In this document: in pieces, positions 33,206-45,564 of the stretch
How the letters are laid out: each line of letters begins with the position of its first letter
How positions within the stretch are numbered: the stretch's first letter is position 1
Assembly (NCBI GenBank): GCA_030737835.1
Contig: CM060856.1
Location: forward strand, 6,905,245 to 6,969,244
DNA length: 64,000 nucleotides
Direction: 5' to 3'
DNA from: Acorus gramineus
Taxonomy: Eukaryota > Streptophyta > Magnoliopsida > Acorales > Acoraceae
The notes under the pieces: generated by a model
Database searches by the model: none
Seen by the model: the letters and a program-made list of their open reading frames with translations, nothing else
Told to the model about the DNA's origin: nothing
Translations under genes and position numbers: made by a program

Positions 33206-34593
33206 ATGGAGGCGGCCGCGATTTGGACTGATTTTCCGAATGATATACTGTACAGAATCTCCATGCAAATGGATCACCTCTCGGACTACATCCGCTTCCA
33301 CGCTGTTTGCAAGTCATGGAGATCCGCCATCTCCAATAGCCCCCTTCATCTTCGGCTCCCCTTTCTGTTCCTCTCCTCAAAAACCAGCAGTCGCAGTCGA
33401 GACAACCACGCTCTCTACAGTCCATTCGAGCGCAAGGTGTATCCCATCAAACTCCTTGATCGAGCACGTAAGGAGATATGCATCGGATCATCTTCATCAG
33501 ATGGGTGGGTTTGCATGGTCGATGACAATCTTGAAATCTACCTATTCAATCCCTTCTCCAATGCAGTGGTCCTCCTCCCTCTCCTCAAGACTGACATCAT
33601 CCATGACCCCCGTCTCAATGAACACGGCTCGCTCGAGATCTCAGACAGGTTTAACGGGAGGTACTTTCGGGATGAGTACACCTACAAGGCTGTTTGGTCC
33701 ACCGAACCAACCGACCCAAATTGCATCATCCTCTTAGTCATACAAGACGCCATCTTAGACTCAGGGGTAGGGATGCAATTCTATCAGTTCGATTTTTTTT
33801 CTTGAATATTAATGAGATAAAAGTAATATAGTTTATAGTATAAAAAGAAATGCATGAATAATGATTATGAATAATCAGGTGTTTAAATTTATTTCAATTT
33901 AACTGATCAAAGTTGCACTCTTATTTATCATAGGTGACCTTCAACAGCTTGGCATATTGCAGGCCGGGCAATGCGCAGTGGACCATGACAAAGACGTCGT
34001 TGAATGTCATAGCTGACGCCATCTTTTGTAAGGAGGATCATCGTTTTTACGTGGCTGGTTATGGTTATCCTTGGATGAGCGGGCATGTCGTGGCTATTGA
34101 TATCCTCAAAGAACATAAGATAGACATGTCAGGATTGGAGAAGGCTATTTATAAAGAGTCGGATTTCGATTCGTGTTGCCAGATGCATCTTGCTGCGGGA
34201 GGCTCATCAGGGGTGGTGGTGGTATTGAGGCTCCTCAAGAAGACGAACAGAGAGAATATACCTTACCGGACAGTGGGGTTCAAGTTATTAAAACTAGATG
34301 AGACAGAGACAATGTGGGTGGAGACAAAAAGCATGGATGATGATGGTGGTGATGGGATGGTGTTCTTGGGATTGAATAACTCAATGTGGCTTTCTTCTAG
34401 AGATTTCAAGGGATTATGCAAGGGGAACTCTGTCTATTTCGCTGATGATGTGAGGTTTCATTCCATGTACTTTGAGGGTTTGTGTGGGGAATCAGGGGTG
34501 TTCCATCTGGAGGACGGGAGCTTTGGTTCGATTTATGACAAGGATTTGAAGCTTTTATATCCAAGTCCACTATGGGTTCTTCCTAATCCATAG
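33206..34593 (+). CDS. F-box protein with DUF295 C-terminal domain
   Basis: Two exons: 33206-33766 and 33934-34593, joined in phase 0 (GGG|GTAGGG donor, ATCATAG|GTG acceptor); 406 residues. Residues 6-45 (WTDFPNDILYRISMQM and then RFHAVCKSWRSA) are an F-box, which would bind SKP1 in an SCF ubiquitin ligase. The rest matches the plant DUF295 (KIB-type) family, with the typical SDGWVCMVDDNLEIYLFNPF and LAYCRPGNAQWT blocks and the late SIYFADD-like motif (NSVYFADDV). The in-frame ATG at 33089 would add 39 hydrophobic residues unlike the family, so 33206 is preferred. No frame damage. The substrate is unknown. Confidence 0.9.
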
Positions 34594-35773
34594 AAATTGA
34601 TGAGACTATGATCTATAAGAGTATGTAAGCTAGTAATATTAGGCATTAAACGTATTTTTAATTGCTTGTTTTTTTTTTTTAGGTTTCATTTTCTTTTGCT
34701 TCTTTTATCTTGTTAGTGAGTGAATGTGAAGGAAAGTTACGAGGATAATTTTCGATCACTTGCATCACAGGCACAGACAATTGAATATTGATATAAAAAA
34801 AAATGATTTTCCCTTTTTCTTTTGATTCAAATTCCTTAAGTCTCCTTCATTTCCATCCAAAATTGTGCAAAAAAAAAATCATTAGCAACCATGAAGGGAA
34901 TACTGAAATCTCCACATAATTCCAACATGGGATCCATAATTTCCTCAAAACAATTACAAAAGCAAAACAAAATATATGTATTTCATTATAAGATCACAAG
35001 ATGTGAACAAAAAAATACACATAATGAAACATGAATAAATCCCAAGAACAAAATGTTAAGAAAGGGCATTACGAGAGCCTTTGAAGCACAGATTGAGATT
35101 CCAATAAACGAAAGGCTCACAGACCATGTCTGCAATCACAGGGAGATGGAATTGCTGCCATGGAGGGTTAGCAAAAATTATTATCCCGAGGACTTCCCCT
35201 AACATTAACCATATTTCATTAGTCAAACATATATTTCAAAAAAAAAAAAAATTTGAATGTGAGTGGCCTTCAAAAATGACTACAAAAGATTGAATACTAC
35301 TTTAAAAAAAAAAGAAAAAAGAGAAATATGTACTGGAATGAATTGAGTATATATATTAGGTTAGGATAGTAAGAACAGGGGTGGTATTTTGCCCATGAGT
35401 TTAAGGGTGCAATTTGGGTGAGGTGATCATGATCCACCCCTATTTTTAGGTAGATTTGAATTGGAATTTTAGTGTTTGGGGTTCAAATCTAAATCTGAGC
35501 AACTCAAAATTTAAGTGTTCACGTACCCTTTGTTCCCAAACAATAAAAAACCAACCAACTCAAACAAACATCCACAGTCCACAGACATACAGTTACAAAG
35601 CATCTTATTAACAACAAAAACCTCAAACAAGGAATCCAAGGTAAAATTTTGCCAACCCAGGACTCTCGCACTCCTGCTGAGTGTGAGACTGTATTTTAAA
35701 CTGTAAAAAGCTTGAGTATAATAAGGCTCAATAGAGTAATGATATTTTATAAACCATGAAGGCTTTATACTAT
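34594..35773. other. Intergenic DNA downstream of the F-box gene
   Basis: AT-rich, with no gene or clear element seen. The probable 3' UTR of the F-box gene extends past 34650. Confidence 0.4.
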
Positions 35774-35781
35774 TAAAAAAA

Positions 35782-36057
35782 GGGTTTTTTAGTTTTCAGT
35801 TTACGTAAACATACTTATTTAGGGATCGATCCATCATTTCTTCATATTTTGGTTTTAGTCCCTAGATTTAAAGGATATGTTCTTTTTTAGTTCATCCTAG
35901 GGACTAAAAACAAAACCAAATAATTTAGAGATAGGTCCCTCCCAGGGACTAAAAAGTAACATATCCTTTAAATCTAGGGACTAAAATTAAAATATGAAGA
36001 AGTGATGGATCGATCACTAAATCCTATGGTTTATGGGGACTTAAAAATAAAAATCCC
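35782..36057. mobile_element. Palindromic MITE, copy 1
   Basis: 276 bp, almost wholly an inverted repeat. The left arm runs GGGTTTTTTAGTTTTCAG to TTTAGTCCCTAGATTTAAAG, and the right arm is its reverse complement. It is flanked by 8-bp TAAAAAAA (35774-35781 and 36058-36065). It belongs to the same family as 42744-43020. The 8-bp duplication suggests a hAT superfamily origin. Confidence 0.85.
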
Positions 36058-36285
36058 TAAAAAAAATACTACAATTAGCCCTTTTCTACAATCTTGTTTG
36101 CATCCTTTGATCTTTTTTAAGTTTATACTTGATTGGTGGAAATGTATATATATTTACATTTTCATGATAGAAAATATGCAAGCCTAGCAGAGTATATATA
36201 TTGAGTTCTTGAGGGCTCCTAGTCTGAGTCTTGTTATAGGCCACTGATACCCACAGTCTGTTATATTGTTCTATTTGCGGCCTTC

Positions 36286-36652
36286 ACAGTGCATCTCATT
36301 CAAAAGATTTTTTAAAACTCAAAGACGATTCAAAGTTACATAAAGAGAGTTATCAACACTTGATGGCTCAGTCCATGATACCAGCAAAACAAAATGATCA
36401 CATACAAATTTAATTTTGAGTAGAAAATTTTAGGTCAAATATTCCATAGATGATTGAAAATAAAATTTTAAAGATAAGCGAGGACCCATCATCACATCAG
36501 ATAACATCAAAACTTAACAATCAAAAACCCCAAAATAGTCAATCGATCAGACAAAGAAGAATCAATCACGTGCTGACTAGGAGGATCGAAAAACAAAAAT
36601 GATAAGTATCAATCAAAAGAAAGAAGAAAAAAATGCCAAAGTTGAATCACAT
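36286..36652 (+). repeat. Duplicated block A1 (pairs with 43268-43646)
   Basis: Starts ACAGTGCATCTCATTCAAAA and ends AAGTTGAATCACAT. It matches 43268-43646 with very few differences apart from a short tandem addition (GAGAGTTATCAA) in the other copy. No coding sequence is seen in it. Confidence 0.9.
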
Positions 36653-36703
36653 ACGTGGAGGGAAAGAGAAGATAAGGGTGTAGAAAATAACGGAGATGGT
36701 GCA

Positions 36704-37094
36704 AGGCCGGCCCTGGGGTAGGCGACCAAGGTTGCCTGGGCCCCTACCACAATCAGGGCCCTACGCCACATTAAAACTGCTTGAGTATTTTTTGAATTAA
36801 GATTTAATTTTTTTTATATTTTTTTTAAAAAATTAATATAGTTGTCATAGGAATTTAATTTTGCATTTAAATTTATCCCACATTATAAGGGAGTCTATTT
36901 TTAATTTTCTTATTGTTCATTAAAAAAAAAAGCTTAATCAATAATCGTCTGTATTTATAACATTTTTTTGTTTTAATTTGTTTTTATTTTTTTTAAGATT
37001 AATTGTGTTATTACTCACTATTTTTTTTTTAAGACCTCATTTCATGAATTTGTCTATCGGCCCATTACCATTAAATAAATCTCAGGGCTGACCT
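36704..37094. mobile_element. hAT-like non-autonomous element
   Basis: Left end AAGGCCGGCCCTGGGG and complementary right end AGGTCAGCCCTGAG form a short imperfect TIR of a common plant hAT type. GAGATGG is repeated on both sides, near 36694 and 37095, as a probable degraded target duplication. No coding sequence. The element sits in copy A of the duplicated region and is absent from copy B. Confidence 0.55.
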
Positions 37095-37894
37095 GAGATG
37101 GAGTTGGCAGACATTGGGAGAGAGAAAAGAGAAAGGTTGCATGCGCGTGATTTTTTTTAGTTTTTTTATTAATCAGGATTTGTTTTTCAGTGGAAAGAAA
37201 ATAAGGGGATATGGTCGAATGGGGATTAGGTATGTTTCTAACAATGGTATTAGAATATTAGATGTAAAACCTATTAAAATAGTCACTACATTTTTATTAT
37301 TTGGTTATTAACTTTGTTCATCGGTTTAGTCATCTTTCGTAGTCTTTTATCATAATTAAAGAAGATTTTTATTATCTTTTATTTAGATCCCATTTAGATA
37401 TGCGTTTGAATAGATTATAGGTTTAAAAATTTAAAGATTTTCAATTGCCGATCGAACAACATTTTTAATTTTTTAAATTATCATTTTATTTTTCAAACTA
37501 AATAATCATACAATTAAAAAATTAACAAAACAAAAAAATAAAAAAATTTAAGTTGAGTTTAAAACTCGGGATACGTTTAAATCTCACGTCCACAACGCAG
37601 CCTTAATCAGCAAATTTGTGTTTTTCGTTTGAAATTTATAGAATGAGTGTTCAGTACATACACATGGCAGTTCTATTCTACTGTGATAAATAAAGCCACG
37701 TCATATTTGAATTTGATGTAGAGGGTTTTTTTAGAGCGGTTGGATCACCATAATCAGTTCAAGAAATGACATCACACAAATAACAAATAACAATGATAGA
37801 AATAAAATACGGTTTTTTGCGTGTACACCATTAAAAAATATGTTGTTTTGATACCACCACAAATAACATATTTATTTTTATACTATTACAATTT
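37095..37894. other. Intergenic AT-rich DNA
   Basis: No gene or clear element seen. A short frame at 37114-37311 is random in composition. Confidence 0.4.
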
Positions 37895-38085
37895 TTCTTA
37901 ATGAAAAAATGTATCCCTTTTATCTTTTTTAACTAAAATGAAACTTAATTATAGTTACTTCTTAATCACAATGTAAAAAAGACAGAAATAAAGTCAACAC
38001 AACATTGATCATAATGTAAATAATTAAACATAATAACATAATTAATCTCTTGTACTTTCCAAAACAATCTTGAGACATTCAACTC
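37895..38085 (+). repeat. Duplicated block A2 (pairs with 44669-44866)
   Basis: Starts TTAATGAAAAAATGTATCCC and ends TTGAGACATTCAACT. It matches 44669-44866 with about ten substitutions. Immediately after it the A copy jumps into the middle of a P450 exon. Confidence 0.88.
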
Positions 38086-38087
38086 TA

Positions 38088-38689
38088 TACTCTCGAAGCT
38101 CACGAAGAAACCCCAGTTGATGAGGAAGCTCCAAGAGGAGATTGAGAGGGTAGTCGGGCTTGAACAGATGGTTGAAGAGTCAGACTTCGCGAAACTGAAA
38201 TACCTTGACATTGGGGTTAAAGAGGGATTCAGGATCCACCCAGCTGCGCTACTTATGGCGCCTCACATGGCCATGGAGGACTGCGTGGTCATGGGCTACG
38301 ATATACCCAAGAACCTGCGTGTGATCATGAATGTATGGGCCATCGGGAGGGACATGGGATCCTGGACTGACCCTGAAGAGTTCATCCCTGAAAGGTTCAT
38401 GGATTTGAATGCGGACGTCCACGGCACCGACTTCAGGGTCATCCCTTTTGGGTCTGGGCGTAGGAGGTTCCCCGGGGTGCATCTGGGCATGGTGTTTATG
38501 CGGTTGGTGACTGCTCAGCTGGTGCTCTGTTTCGATCAGGAACTTTTGAACAGCATGTCGCAAGAACATGGACTTGGACATGGAGGAGGAGTTCTGGCTC
38601 TCCGTGCCTCGCAAGAACAGTTTGCTGATTGTTGGATAAGTGCATCATATCTTCTCATTTCTTCTGTAGAACTTCTTATAGGAATCTAA
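38088..38689 (+). pseudogene. Cytochrome P450 3' fragment, haem cysteine lost
   Basis: Closely related to exon 2 of the intact P450 at 40864-41487 but begins inside that exon, so the I-helix and all of exon 1 are missing. The ExxR motif (KEGFRIHP) and PERF are kept. The haem loop reads FGSGRRRFPG, with Phe in place of the invariant axial Cys. After ELLNSMSQEHG a frameshift replaces the normal C-terminus. With no N-terminus and no haem ligand it cannot be a working P450. Confidence 0.93.
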
Positions 38690-39399
38690 TCAAGTATCTA
38701 ATGCAAACTCAGTCATTTATAAAGAAAACCTTCTTTTTTAGAATTAAATAGTGTTGCAATGCCTGTTGTCATGAATGATCAAAAGCAAAACAAGTGTTTA
38801 GAATATTCAATCAATAAAATGGGTGACCCATAAGTAATGTCACAACAATTTTTTTTTTCTATAGAAGTTGTGAAATTTATATATTTCCTCTACAAATTTT
38901 TTAATTAATTAATATTCATATCTATATCTTATTATATATCAGAGTATGAAAATTGAAATAAAATTAGAAAAGATTGAGACGAAATTTAAATATTTAATTA
39001 TATCTCAATAATATAATAGATAAGATTATTTTGAATTTTATCATTGAAACTCTAAATTTTTAATTATATGAGATTTTAAAATTAAGATAAAATCTTAATA
39101 TATATTATTGGATGAAATTTAAAATTTGAATTATATTTCAATATAATAAATAAGATTGAAATAAAATTTAATATTATAATTTAAATTAATAGATAAGAAT
39201 AAGATGATATTTAAAATTTAAAATGTAACTCAATTTTATATCACGTCTCCTTTTAAAAATGAAACATTTAAATTAAAAAAAAAATTAATTTTTGCTATTT
39301 TTCAAAGGTGTGATTATGTTTGTTAATATTAAAAAAATTGAGGTTATTTATAAAAAAAATAAAACTCTTCTCTTATAAGTACCCTCACACACTTCAGAG
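38690..39399. other. AT-rich upstream region of the P450 gene
   Basis: Very AT-rich, with degenerate TTAAATT/ATAAGATTGA word repeats. A TATAAG box at 39374-39379 is close to the start codon and may be the core promoter only if the 5' leader is very short or the second ATG at 39418 is used. Confidence 0.4.
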
Positions 39400-41487
39400 A
39401 TGGGTAATGATCCCAAAATGAGCGTCATACTTACTGTTGCACTTCTCTTGGTGGCTACTGCATTGCTATGGCTCCTCATCACCCCCAAAAGTGGAGCTAA
39501 GAAGCAGAGCCTACCCCCATCTCCACCAGGCCTCCCCATCATCGGTCACCTCCACAAGCTCGGCCGCCTCCCCCACCGCGCCCTCCGCGACATCGCCAGC
39601 AAGCACGGACCCGTTGTTCTCCTCCACCTGGGACTGTCCCCCACGGTGGTCATCACATCCTCGGAGGCAGCATCCCAAGTCCTCAGGACACATGACGCAA
39701 TCTTCGCAAGCCGGCCCCTGTCCCTTGCTGGGGAGTTCCTCTTCTACGGTAGCCGCGACATGGCCTTCAGTTCGAACTGGCGCAATATTAAGAAGCTCTG
39801 CACACTGAAACTGTTGGGCGCTCACAAGATCCGCTCTCTTTCGTGGCTGAGAAAAGAGGAGATGACCCACCTAGTCCGGTCGATCAGAGACTCGGCGGGC
39901 CGACGTGAGCCGGTCGACGTTGGTTCGGCGTTGCTCTCACTCAACACCGACATGACATGCCGGATGATCTTTGGTCGCAAGTTCGAGGCAGGGTCGATGC
40001 TTAAGGATGCGGTGAGGGAGGTGATGGCGACTTTCGGCGCGGTAAACTTTGCTGACTTCTTCCCATTCCTCCGGTGGCTCGACGTCCAGGGGCTCCACCA
40101 CCGGATGAAGGAGGTCAGCCGGTCGTTGGACGAGTTATTTGAGCGCGTAATTGAGGAGCGCCGCCTCCTCTCGATTACCCAACAAGAACAGGACTTCTTG
40201 GACGTCCTCCTCGCGACGTTGGCAGAGGGAAAAGCGGACATCCCCCTCGATCGCGTATCGATCAAAGCGATCCTCCTTGTATGTGATGAAACTTAATATT
40301 TTACGGGATTATTGATGCAGAACAGATGTCTGACACGTTCTTGGAGAGTTGGAGAGTTATGACCACTAGAAGAATTCCACTCAATAATTAAAAATCATAC
40401 AAATCTTTCCGTTGAGATAGATATCAATGAGATCTTCAAGGATAGTCGTTACGCCACTACATATCCTCCATTTTCAAAAATTCATTTTTCTATCCCTTCA
40501 AATCAATGATTTTACTAATTTTAGTAATTTTCAAAATTACAATTTTTCTTTGCTAATATGTTAGAATTGATCTATATCAAGTATGATAATCATCTAGGAT
40601 CTCGTAGAATCAAGATTAATTGTTATCATGATTTTTCTTTTTTTTTTAGTAATTTTTTTAATTTTCTCTAATTAGTTTAAAATGGGACATGTAATCTACG
40701 GCAAAACAAATTTTCATTAATAATATCATCAAATTCTCTCTCTTCTGATGTTTGTGAAAATTGTGTTTAAGGATCTCAATGTTGATCGAATTATTTCTTC
40801 GTATCACGTTGCGTTAATTATTCATACTGATGACTGAATGCGCCTTTTATATGTGTTGAATAGGACATGTTGACTGGGGCAATTGACACTGGAGCAGTCA
40901 TGATAGAGTGGATACTCTCTGAGCTCATGAAGAAACCACAATTGATGAGGAAGCTCCAGGAGGAGATTGAGAGGGTGGTCGGGCTTGAACGGATGGTTGA
41001 AGAGTCAGACTTCGCGAAACTGAAATACCTAGACATGGTAGTTAAAGAGGGATTCAGGATCCACCCGGCAGCGCCGCTGATGGCGCCACACCTGGCAATG
41101 GAGGACTGCGTGGTCATGGGCTATGACATACCCAAGAACACGCGTGTGATCGTGAATGTATGGGCCATCGGGAGGGACAAGGGATCCTGGACTGACCCTG
41201 AAGAGTTCATCCCCGAAAGGTTCATGGATTTGAACGTGGACGTCGGCGGCACGGACTTCAGGGTCATCCCGTTTGGGTCTGGGCGTAGGCGGTGCCCCGG
41301 GGTGCATCTTGGAATGGTAATCGTGCGGTTGATGACCGCTCACCTGGTGCACTGTTTCGATTGGGAACTTCCGAACCGGATGTCGCCGGAGGACTTGGAC
41401 ATGGAGGAGGAGTTCGGGCTCTCTGTGCCTCGCAAGAACAGTTTGGTTGCGGTGCCCACTTATCGTCTTCACAGTGATGCTATATAA
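39400..41487 (+). CDS. Cytochrome P450, CYP71 clan (CYP71/CYP736-like)
   Basis: Haem-thiolate monooxygenase anchored to the ER. Exon 1 39400-40278 (293 residues) and exon 2 40864-41487 (207 residues) join in phase 0 across a 585-bp intron; 500 residues in all, usual for the family. Visible parts: N-terminal membrane helix (about residues 8-26), proline hinge [14 protein letters not shown]-helix TGAIDTG (297-303), ExxR in KEGFRIHP (355-358), PERF (410-413), and haem loop [10 protein letters not shown] with Cys437. No frame damage. A second in-frame ATG is six codons in. Overall sequence resembles plant CYP71AU/CYP736A-type enzymes of specialised metabolism; the substrate cannot be told. Broken relatives lie on both sides. 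Confidence 0.93.
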
Positions 41488-41869
41488 GTCTAGCCTGTTT
41501 ATCAGAACTAAGATATTGTGCATTTTAAAATTTAAAATAAGTAGCTATTGTATGTTTGTTCAAGCTTATTTAAATTAAAAATAGATTAAAGAAGTCATAA
41601 TCTGTAAACTGAGATATGGATGCTTTTGATATTATAGCTTTTAAAATGTTTTAAATTTCCTTATTTTAAAAAATCATGCGATTAATCTTTTTTACTAATA
41701 ATGTGTATATATTTCTTTTTACTATTACATCAAAAATCTTCCCGCCTTTTTTCAACTTTTCTATTTTTTTACTATTACAAATAATATTTTATCATTTTTT
41801 CTATAATTTTATACTTAATTTATTAAAATTCTGTAATATAATATTTAAAAAATCATTAGTGAACAATTA
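41488..41869. other. 3' flank of the P450 gene
   Basis: AT-rich 3' UTR and intergenic DNA; nothing further seen. Confidence 0.4.
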
Positions 41870-42350
41870 TAAAAAATTTCTCCACACACCAAAAACGTTG
41901 AATAAAATCTCAATTAAAGTTCACACATTTAAAGTTCATGAGTGATTGAGTGAGATTAGAAATAGGACCACAAGTAAAGAAGAGAAGTTTTAGAGTCACA
42001 GATTCAAAGGTTACGGGTATCAGAAAAAATCTCCAGACATCAAAAACGTTGAATCAAATCTCAATTGAAGTCCTAAAATCCACGCATTCAACAATGTACC
42101 AAGTGCTTAAAAAATATCCAAACACATCAAATACCTTGAATCAAATCTCAATCAATGTTCTAAGATCCACACATTCAAAAAGTTGTACTAACACGTATTT
42201 TAAGAAAATCTCTGTACACATCAAAAGCCTTGAATCAAATCACAATCAAATTCCTAAGATCCACACACTCAAAGGTCATACCAAGTATCAAAATCTCCAT
42301 ACACATAAAAACCTCGAATTAAATCTCTATGAAGTCCCATTTAGATTTGA
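41870..42350 (+). repeat. Degenerate tandem repeat, unit about 105 bp, four to five copies
   Basis: Each copy carries AAAATCTCCA(C/G)ACA(T/C)CAAAAAC, TTGAATCAAATCTCAAT and AAGATCCACACATTCAAA, with copies near 41875, 42028, 42110, 42210 and 42285. The long plus frame at 41950-42414 only reflects this periodicity. Confidence 0.65.
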
Positions 42351-42735
42351 TGTCATCCGTCGTAGCCTCCTCCTAACATGGTCGCATCGAAAGCCACTTA
42401 TTAGTGACAAGTAGTGCTTTATTGTTATTAACTATGGGTTAGATAAATCACTGAAAAACCTTTGAGGAGCAATGGCTGCTACCACAAATATATACATCCC
42501 CTTTACAGTACTTAGAACTAAGTTTGTTAATTATCTAAAAAATTTGAATTTAATCCGAATCCCTATCTGAAAAACCAGATATATTCGATATTTGAAGATC
42601 CGGAGTGTGGATATGGATATCATCAGTGTATTCCATCTAAAAAATAAATGCATCCGCACTTCTACAATTGTTCATATATTATTCATATTTATATCTTGTG
42701 TGATTCATCACAATCATGATATATTATATTACAAT
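42351..42735. other. Intergenic DNA
   Basis: No gene or element recognised. Confidence 0.4.
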
Positions 42736-42743
42736 TAAATTTT

Positions 42744-43020
42744 GGGATTTTTAGTTTTCTGTCCCTTTAAACATACCTATTTAAGGCTCGATCTCTCACT
42801 TCTTCATATTTTAATTTTAGTCCTTAGATTTAAAGGATATGTTCCTTTTTAGTCCCTCCCACGGACTAAAAACAAAACCAAATAATTTAGGGATAAGTCC
42901 CTCCCACGGACTCAAAGGGAACATATCTTTTAAATCTGGACACTAAAACCAAAATATAAAGAATTGAGGGATCGATCACTAAATCATATAGTTTATGGAG
43001 ACTTAAAAATAAAAATCCCC
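42744..43020. mobile_element. Palindromic MITE, copy 2
   Basis: 277 bp, same family as 35782-36057. The left arm starts GGGATTTTTAGTTTTCTGTC, and the complementary right arm starts GGGGATTTTTATTTTTAAG. A perfect 8-bp target duplication TAAATTTT flanks it (42736-42743 and 43021-43028). Its flanks are unrelated to those of copy 1, so the two are independent insertions. Confidence 0.88.
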
Positions 43021-43267
43021 TAAATTTTTTAATGTATGGTATGTAAAAGAGTGAAAAAATTTTAAAATCTCAATTTTAATTTTCGTATCTTTCTAATATA
43101 TTATTGATTATCTAATTTATATAATGTTAATATGCAATAACAATATTTTTTTTTCTTGAGTATTGCTGTTATTTATTGATTTTTATTTTAAATATCCCCA
43201 AATCTGAAGATGAAACTGCAACAACTGATTCAATGACTTCATTAGATTCGAACCATAGACCAGTTTG

Positions 43268-43646
43268 ACAGTGCATCTCATTCAAAAGATTTTTTAAAAA
43301 TCAAAGACGATTCAAAGTTACATAAAGAGAGTTATCAAGAGAGTTATCAACACTTGATGGCTCAGTCCATGATACCAGCAAAACAAAATGATCACATACT
43401 AATTTAATTTTGAGTAGAAAATTTTAGGTCAAATATTCCATAGATGATTGAAAATAAAATTTTACAGATAAGTGAGGACCCATCATCACATCAGATAACA
43501 TCAAAACTTAACAATCAAAAACCCCAAAATAGTCAATCAATCAGACAAAGAAGAATCAATCACGTGCTGACTAGGAGGATCGAAAAACAAAAATGATAAG
43601 TATCAATCAAAAGAAAGAAGAAAAAAATGCCAAAGTTGAATCACAT
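43268..43646 (+). repeat. Duplicated block B1 (pairs with 36286-36652)
   Basis: Second copy of block A1, offset by about 6.98 kb. It contains an extra 12-bp tandem unit, AGAGTTATCAAG-type, near 43330, and is interrupted at its right end by a CACTA-type insertion. Confidence 0.9.
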
Positions 43647-43648
43647 GT

Positions 43649-44660
43649 CACTACAAGAAATAAGAGCATTAGCTGCGAAATATTTCGTAGCCAAATCTTG
43701 TCATTTCGTAGCAAAAGGGGTTTCTCGACGAAATAATTTCGTTGCTATTTCGGTTGCAACTGCCTCGTACCAGATAACCTTCTGCTACGAGAATTTATTT
43801 TCGTAGCAAAATACGACCTTTTGCGACGAAAATTATTTCGTAGCAAAAGGTGACCTTTCGCGGCAACAAAATATCAGATTGTGCTGCGAAAATATTTCGT
43901 AGCTAAAGGTCACCTCTTGCGACAGAACTAAGTTTTGTTGCAAAAAGTAACATTTTGTTATGACATTATTTTGCAGCTAAAAGTGTATAAATATAATAAA
44001 AAAAAACTATTCCCTGTGAAATATTTCACAGAAAAAGGTCACATATTTCATATAAAAACTTTTATATTACAATTAAATAAATATTTAATTATGACAATAA
44101 TAATAAAACCAATTTAAGTTTTAACATAAAAACTAATTGTATAAATTACAAATTGTTATAATATCTCTTGAAAAAAATACAACAATAAGAGACTCAACTC
44201 TATGTTTAGAAGAGTCGGATGATCTTGATTCAATTCCATCGTGTTGAGGAACACGAGACAGAACAACTTCCTCCTTTATTCCCTCAACAAAAGTTCCTGT
44301 AATGCAGAAGTCTGTGAGCAATGTAACATGTAGACATGAAGAACCAATGAAATGAAAATAATTTAAAAATGGAAATTTCTTAGCAATAACAGAAAGTATA
44401 ACCTGATAATCCACTCTAACTCTAAGATTTTGGCGATTTAGTAAACCATTAATGATCTGAAATGGGAGACTTTGGATAAATGAGTAAATAAATAGATGGT
44501 GCAAACAATCACAATTGTTCATTCGTTTAGAAATTCTTTCAAAGATAAACCATGGAAAAGTTGACAAGAGAACATTGGGTTTTAATTAAATATAAAATGA
44601 GAATTAAATTATGTCCAAACATATCATAAGAATGGTTTGAACACTTACATAATGTGAAAC
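43649..44660 (+). mobile_element. CACTA (En/Spm) element, left end and probable internal part
   Basis: 43649 starts CACTACAAGAAATAAG, the diagnostic terminus of plant CACTA elements. It is followed to about 43920 by subterminal repeats of TTTCGTAGC and its complement GCTACGAAA (at least eight in both orientations), where the transposase would bind. The matching right terminus CTTGTAGTG was not found before homology to block A2 resumes at 44669, so the element appears truncated. A 144-codon minus frame at 44133-44567 has no recognisable family. Confidence 0.75.
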
Positions 44661-44668
44661 TAAGAACA

Positions 44669-44866
44669 TATTTATTAATGAAAAAATGTATCCCTTTTAT
44701 CTTTTTTAACTAAAATGAAACTTAATTATAGTTAGTTCTTAATCACAACGTAAAAAAGATAGAAATAAAGTCAACATAACATTTATCATAATGTAAATAA
44801 TTAAACATAATAACATAATTAATCTCTTATTCTTTCTAAAACAATCTTGAGACATTCAACTTTATC
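44669..44866 (+). repeat. Duplicated block B2 (pairs with 37895-38085)
   Basis: Same order and orientation relative to B1 as A2 has to A1. The match ends at TTGAGACATTCAACTTTA. Confidence 0.88.
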
Positions 44867-45564
44867 CCTTCTTTCCTTTTTTTTCCAATCAAGATCTAGG
44901 TTTTTAAAAAAATTTCATTTTGTAATATTCTCAAAATAATATTATTTCATCTATGCTAAAGTAATTAAGTAGTACTAAATACCATGTCTTGGACAATAAT
45001 TTGTATGTTTAGTTTTTGGGAAAAATCCAAATAACCCCCTATAAACTGCTTGAAATCCACATATATAACCCCCTTGATTTTTCAAAAGTCCATATAACCC
45101 CCCTAATACACATATATAAATCCAAATCGCCCACTGAATCAACCTTTGATTGATAGATGAGAAATATTATGTGAATATTTCATTTTTTTTAACCCTAACT
45201 AAAAACATAGGCCTAAACCCCTTCCGTGAAGGACTGATGAGGATCGTGGCGTGAGAGCGATGGGGCACCCCCTTCCTCCGGTTAGATACCTCTTCTAACT
45301 AGGAGAAGGAGGCTTGCGACGATACTCGCTCAAGTTTTTTTCTTTATGTTTGTCTTTGTCATTTTGATCCCCCCTTTCAGAGTTTGTAATTCGAATTCAG
45401 GAATGGAATCGGGTAGCAAACATCTACCTTTCTTTCAAAAAAAAAAACAACAATCAATTAAATAAGGATGTAGTAAATGAAGGTGTAGTTGAGGTACAAA
45501 ATACTAACATGACACTTTAACATGTTGATCAGCTAACATATCCACTCAAGATACTCGTAGGGGG
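44867..45564. other. Intergenic DNA with retroposon-like tail
   Basis: 45020-45130 repeats CATATA(A/T)AACCCCC words, as in some MITEs. 45200-45440 is a GC-richer segment ending CTACCTTTCTTTC and poly-A, which resembles the 3' end of a LINE or SINE. No gene seen. Confidence 0.35.

Noticed and set aside
39511..40265. Long minus-strand frames opposite P450 exon 1
   Set aside because: They are antisense shadows of a GC-rich coding exon; the plus frame carries all P450 motifs.
44133..44567. 144-codon minus frame within the CACTA segment as a host gene
   Set aside because: No recognisable domain, AT-rich codon use, and location in transposon-derived DNA; left as part of the element.
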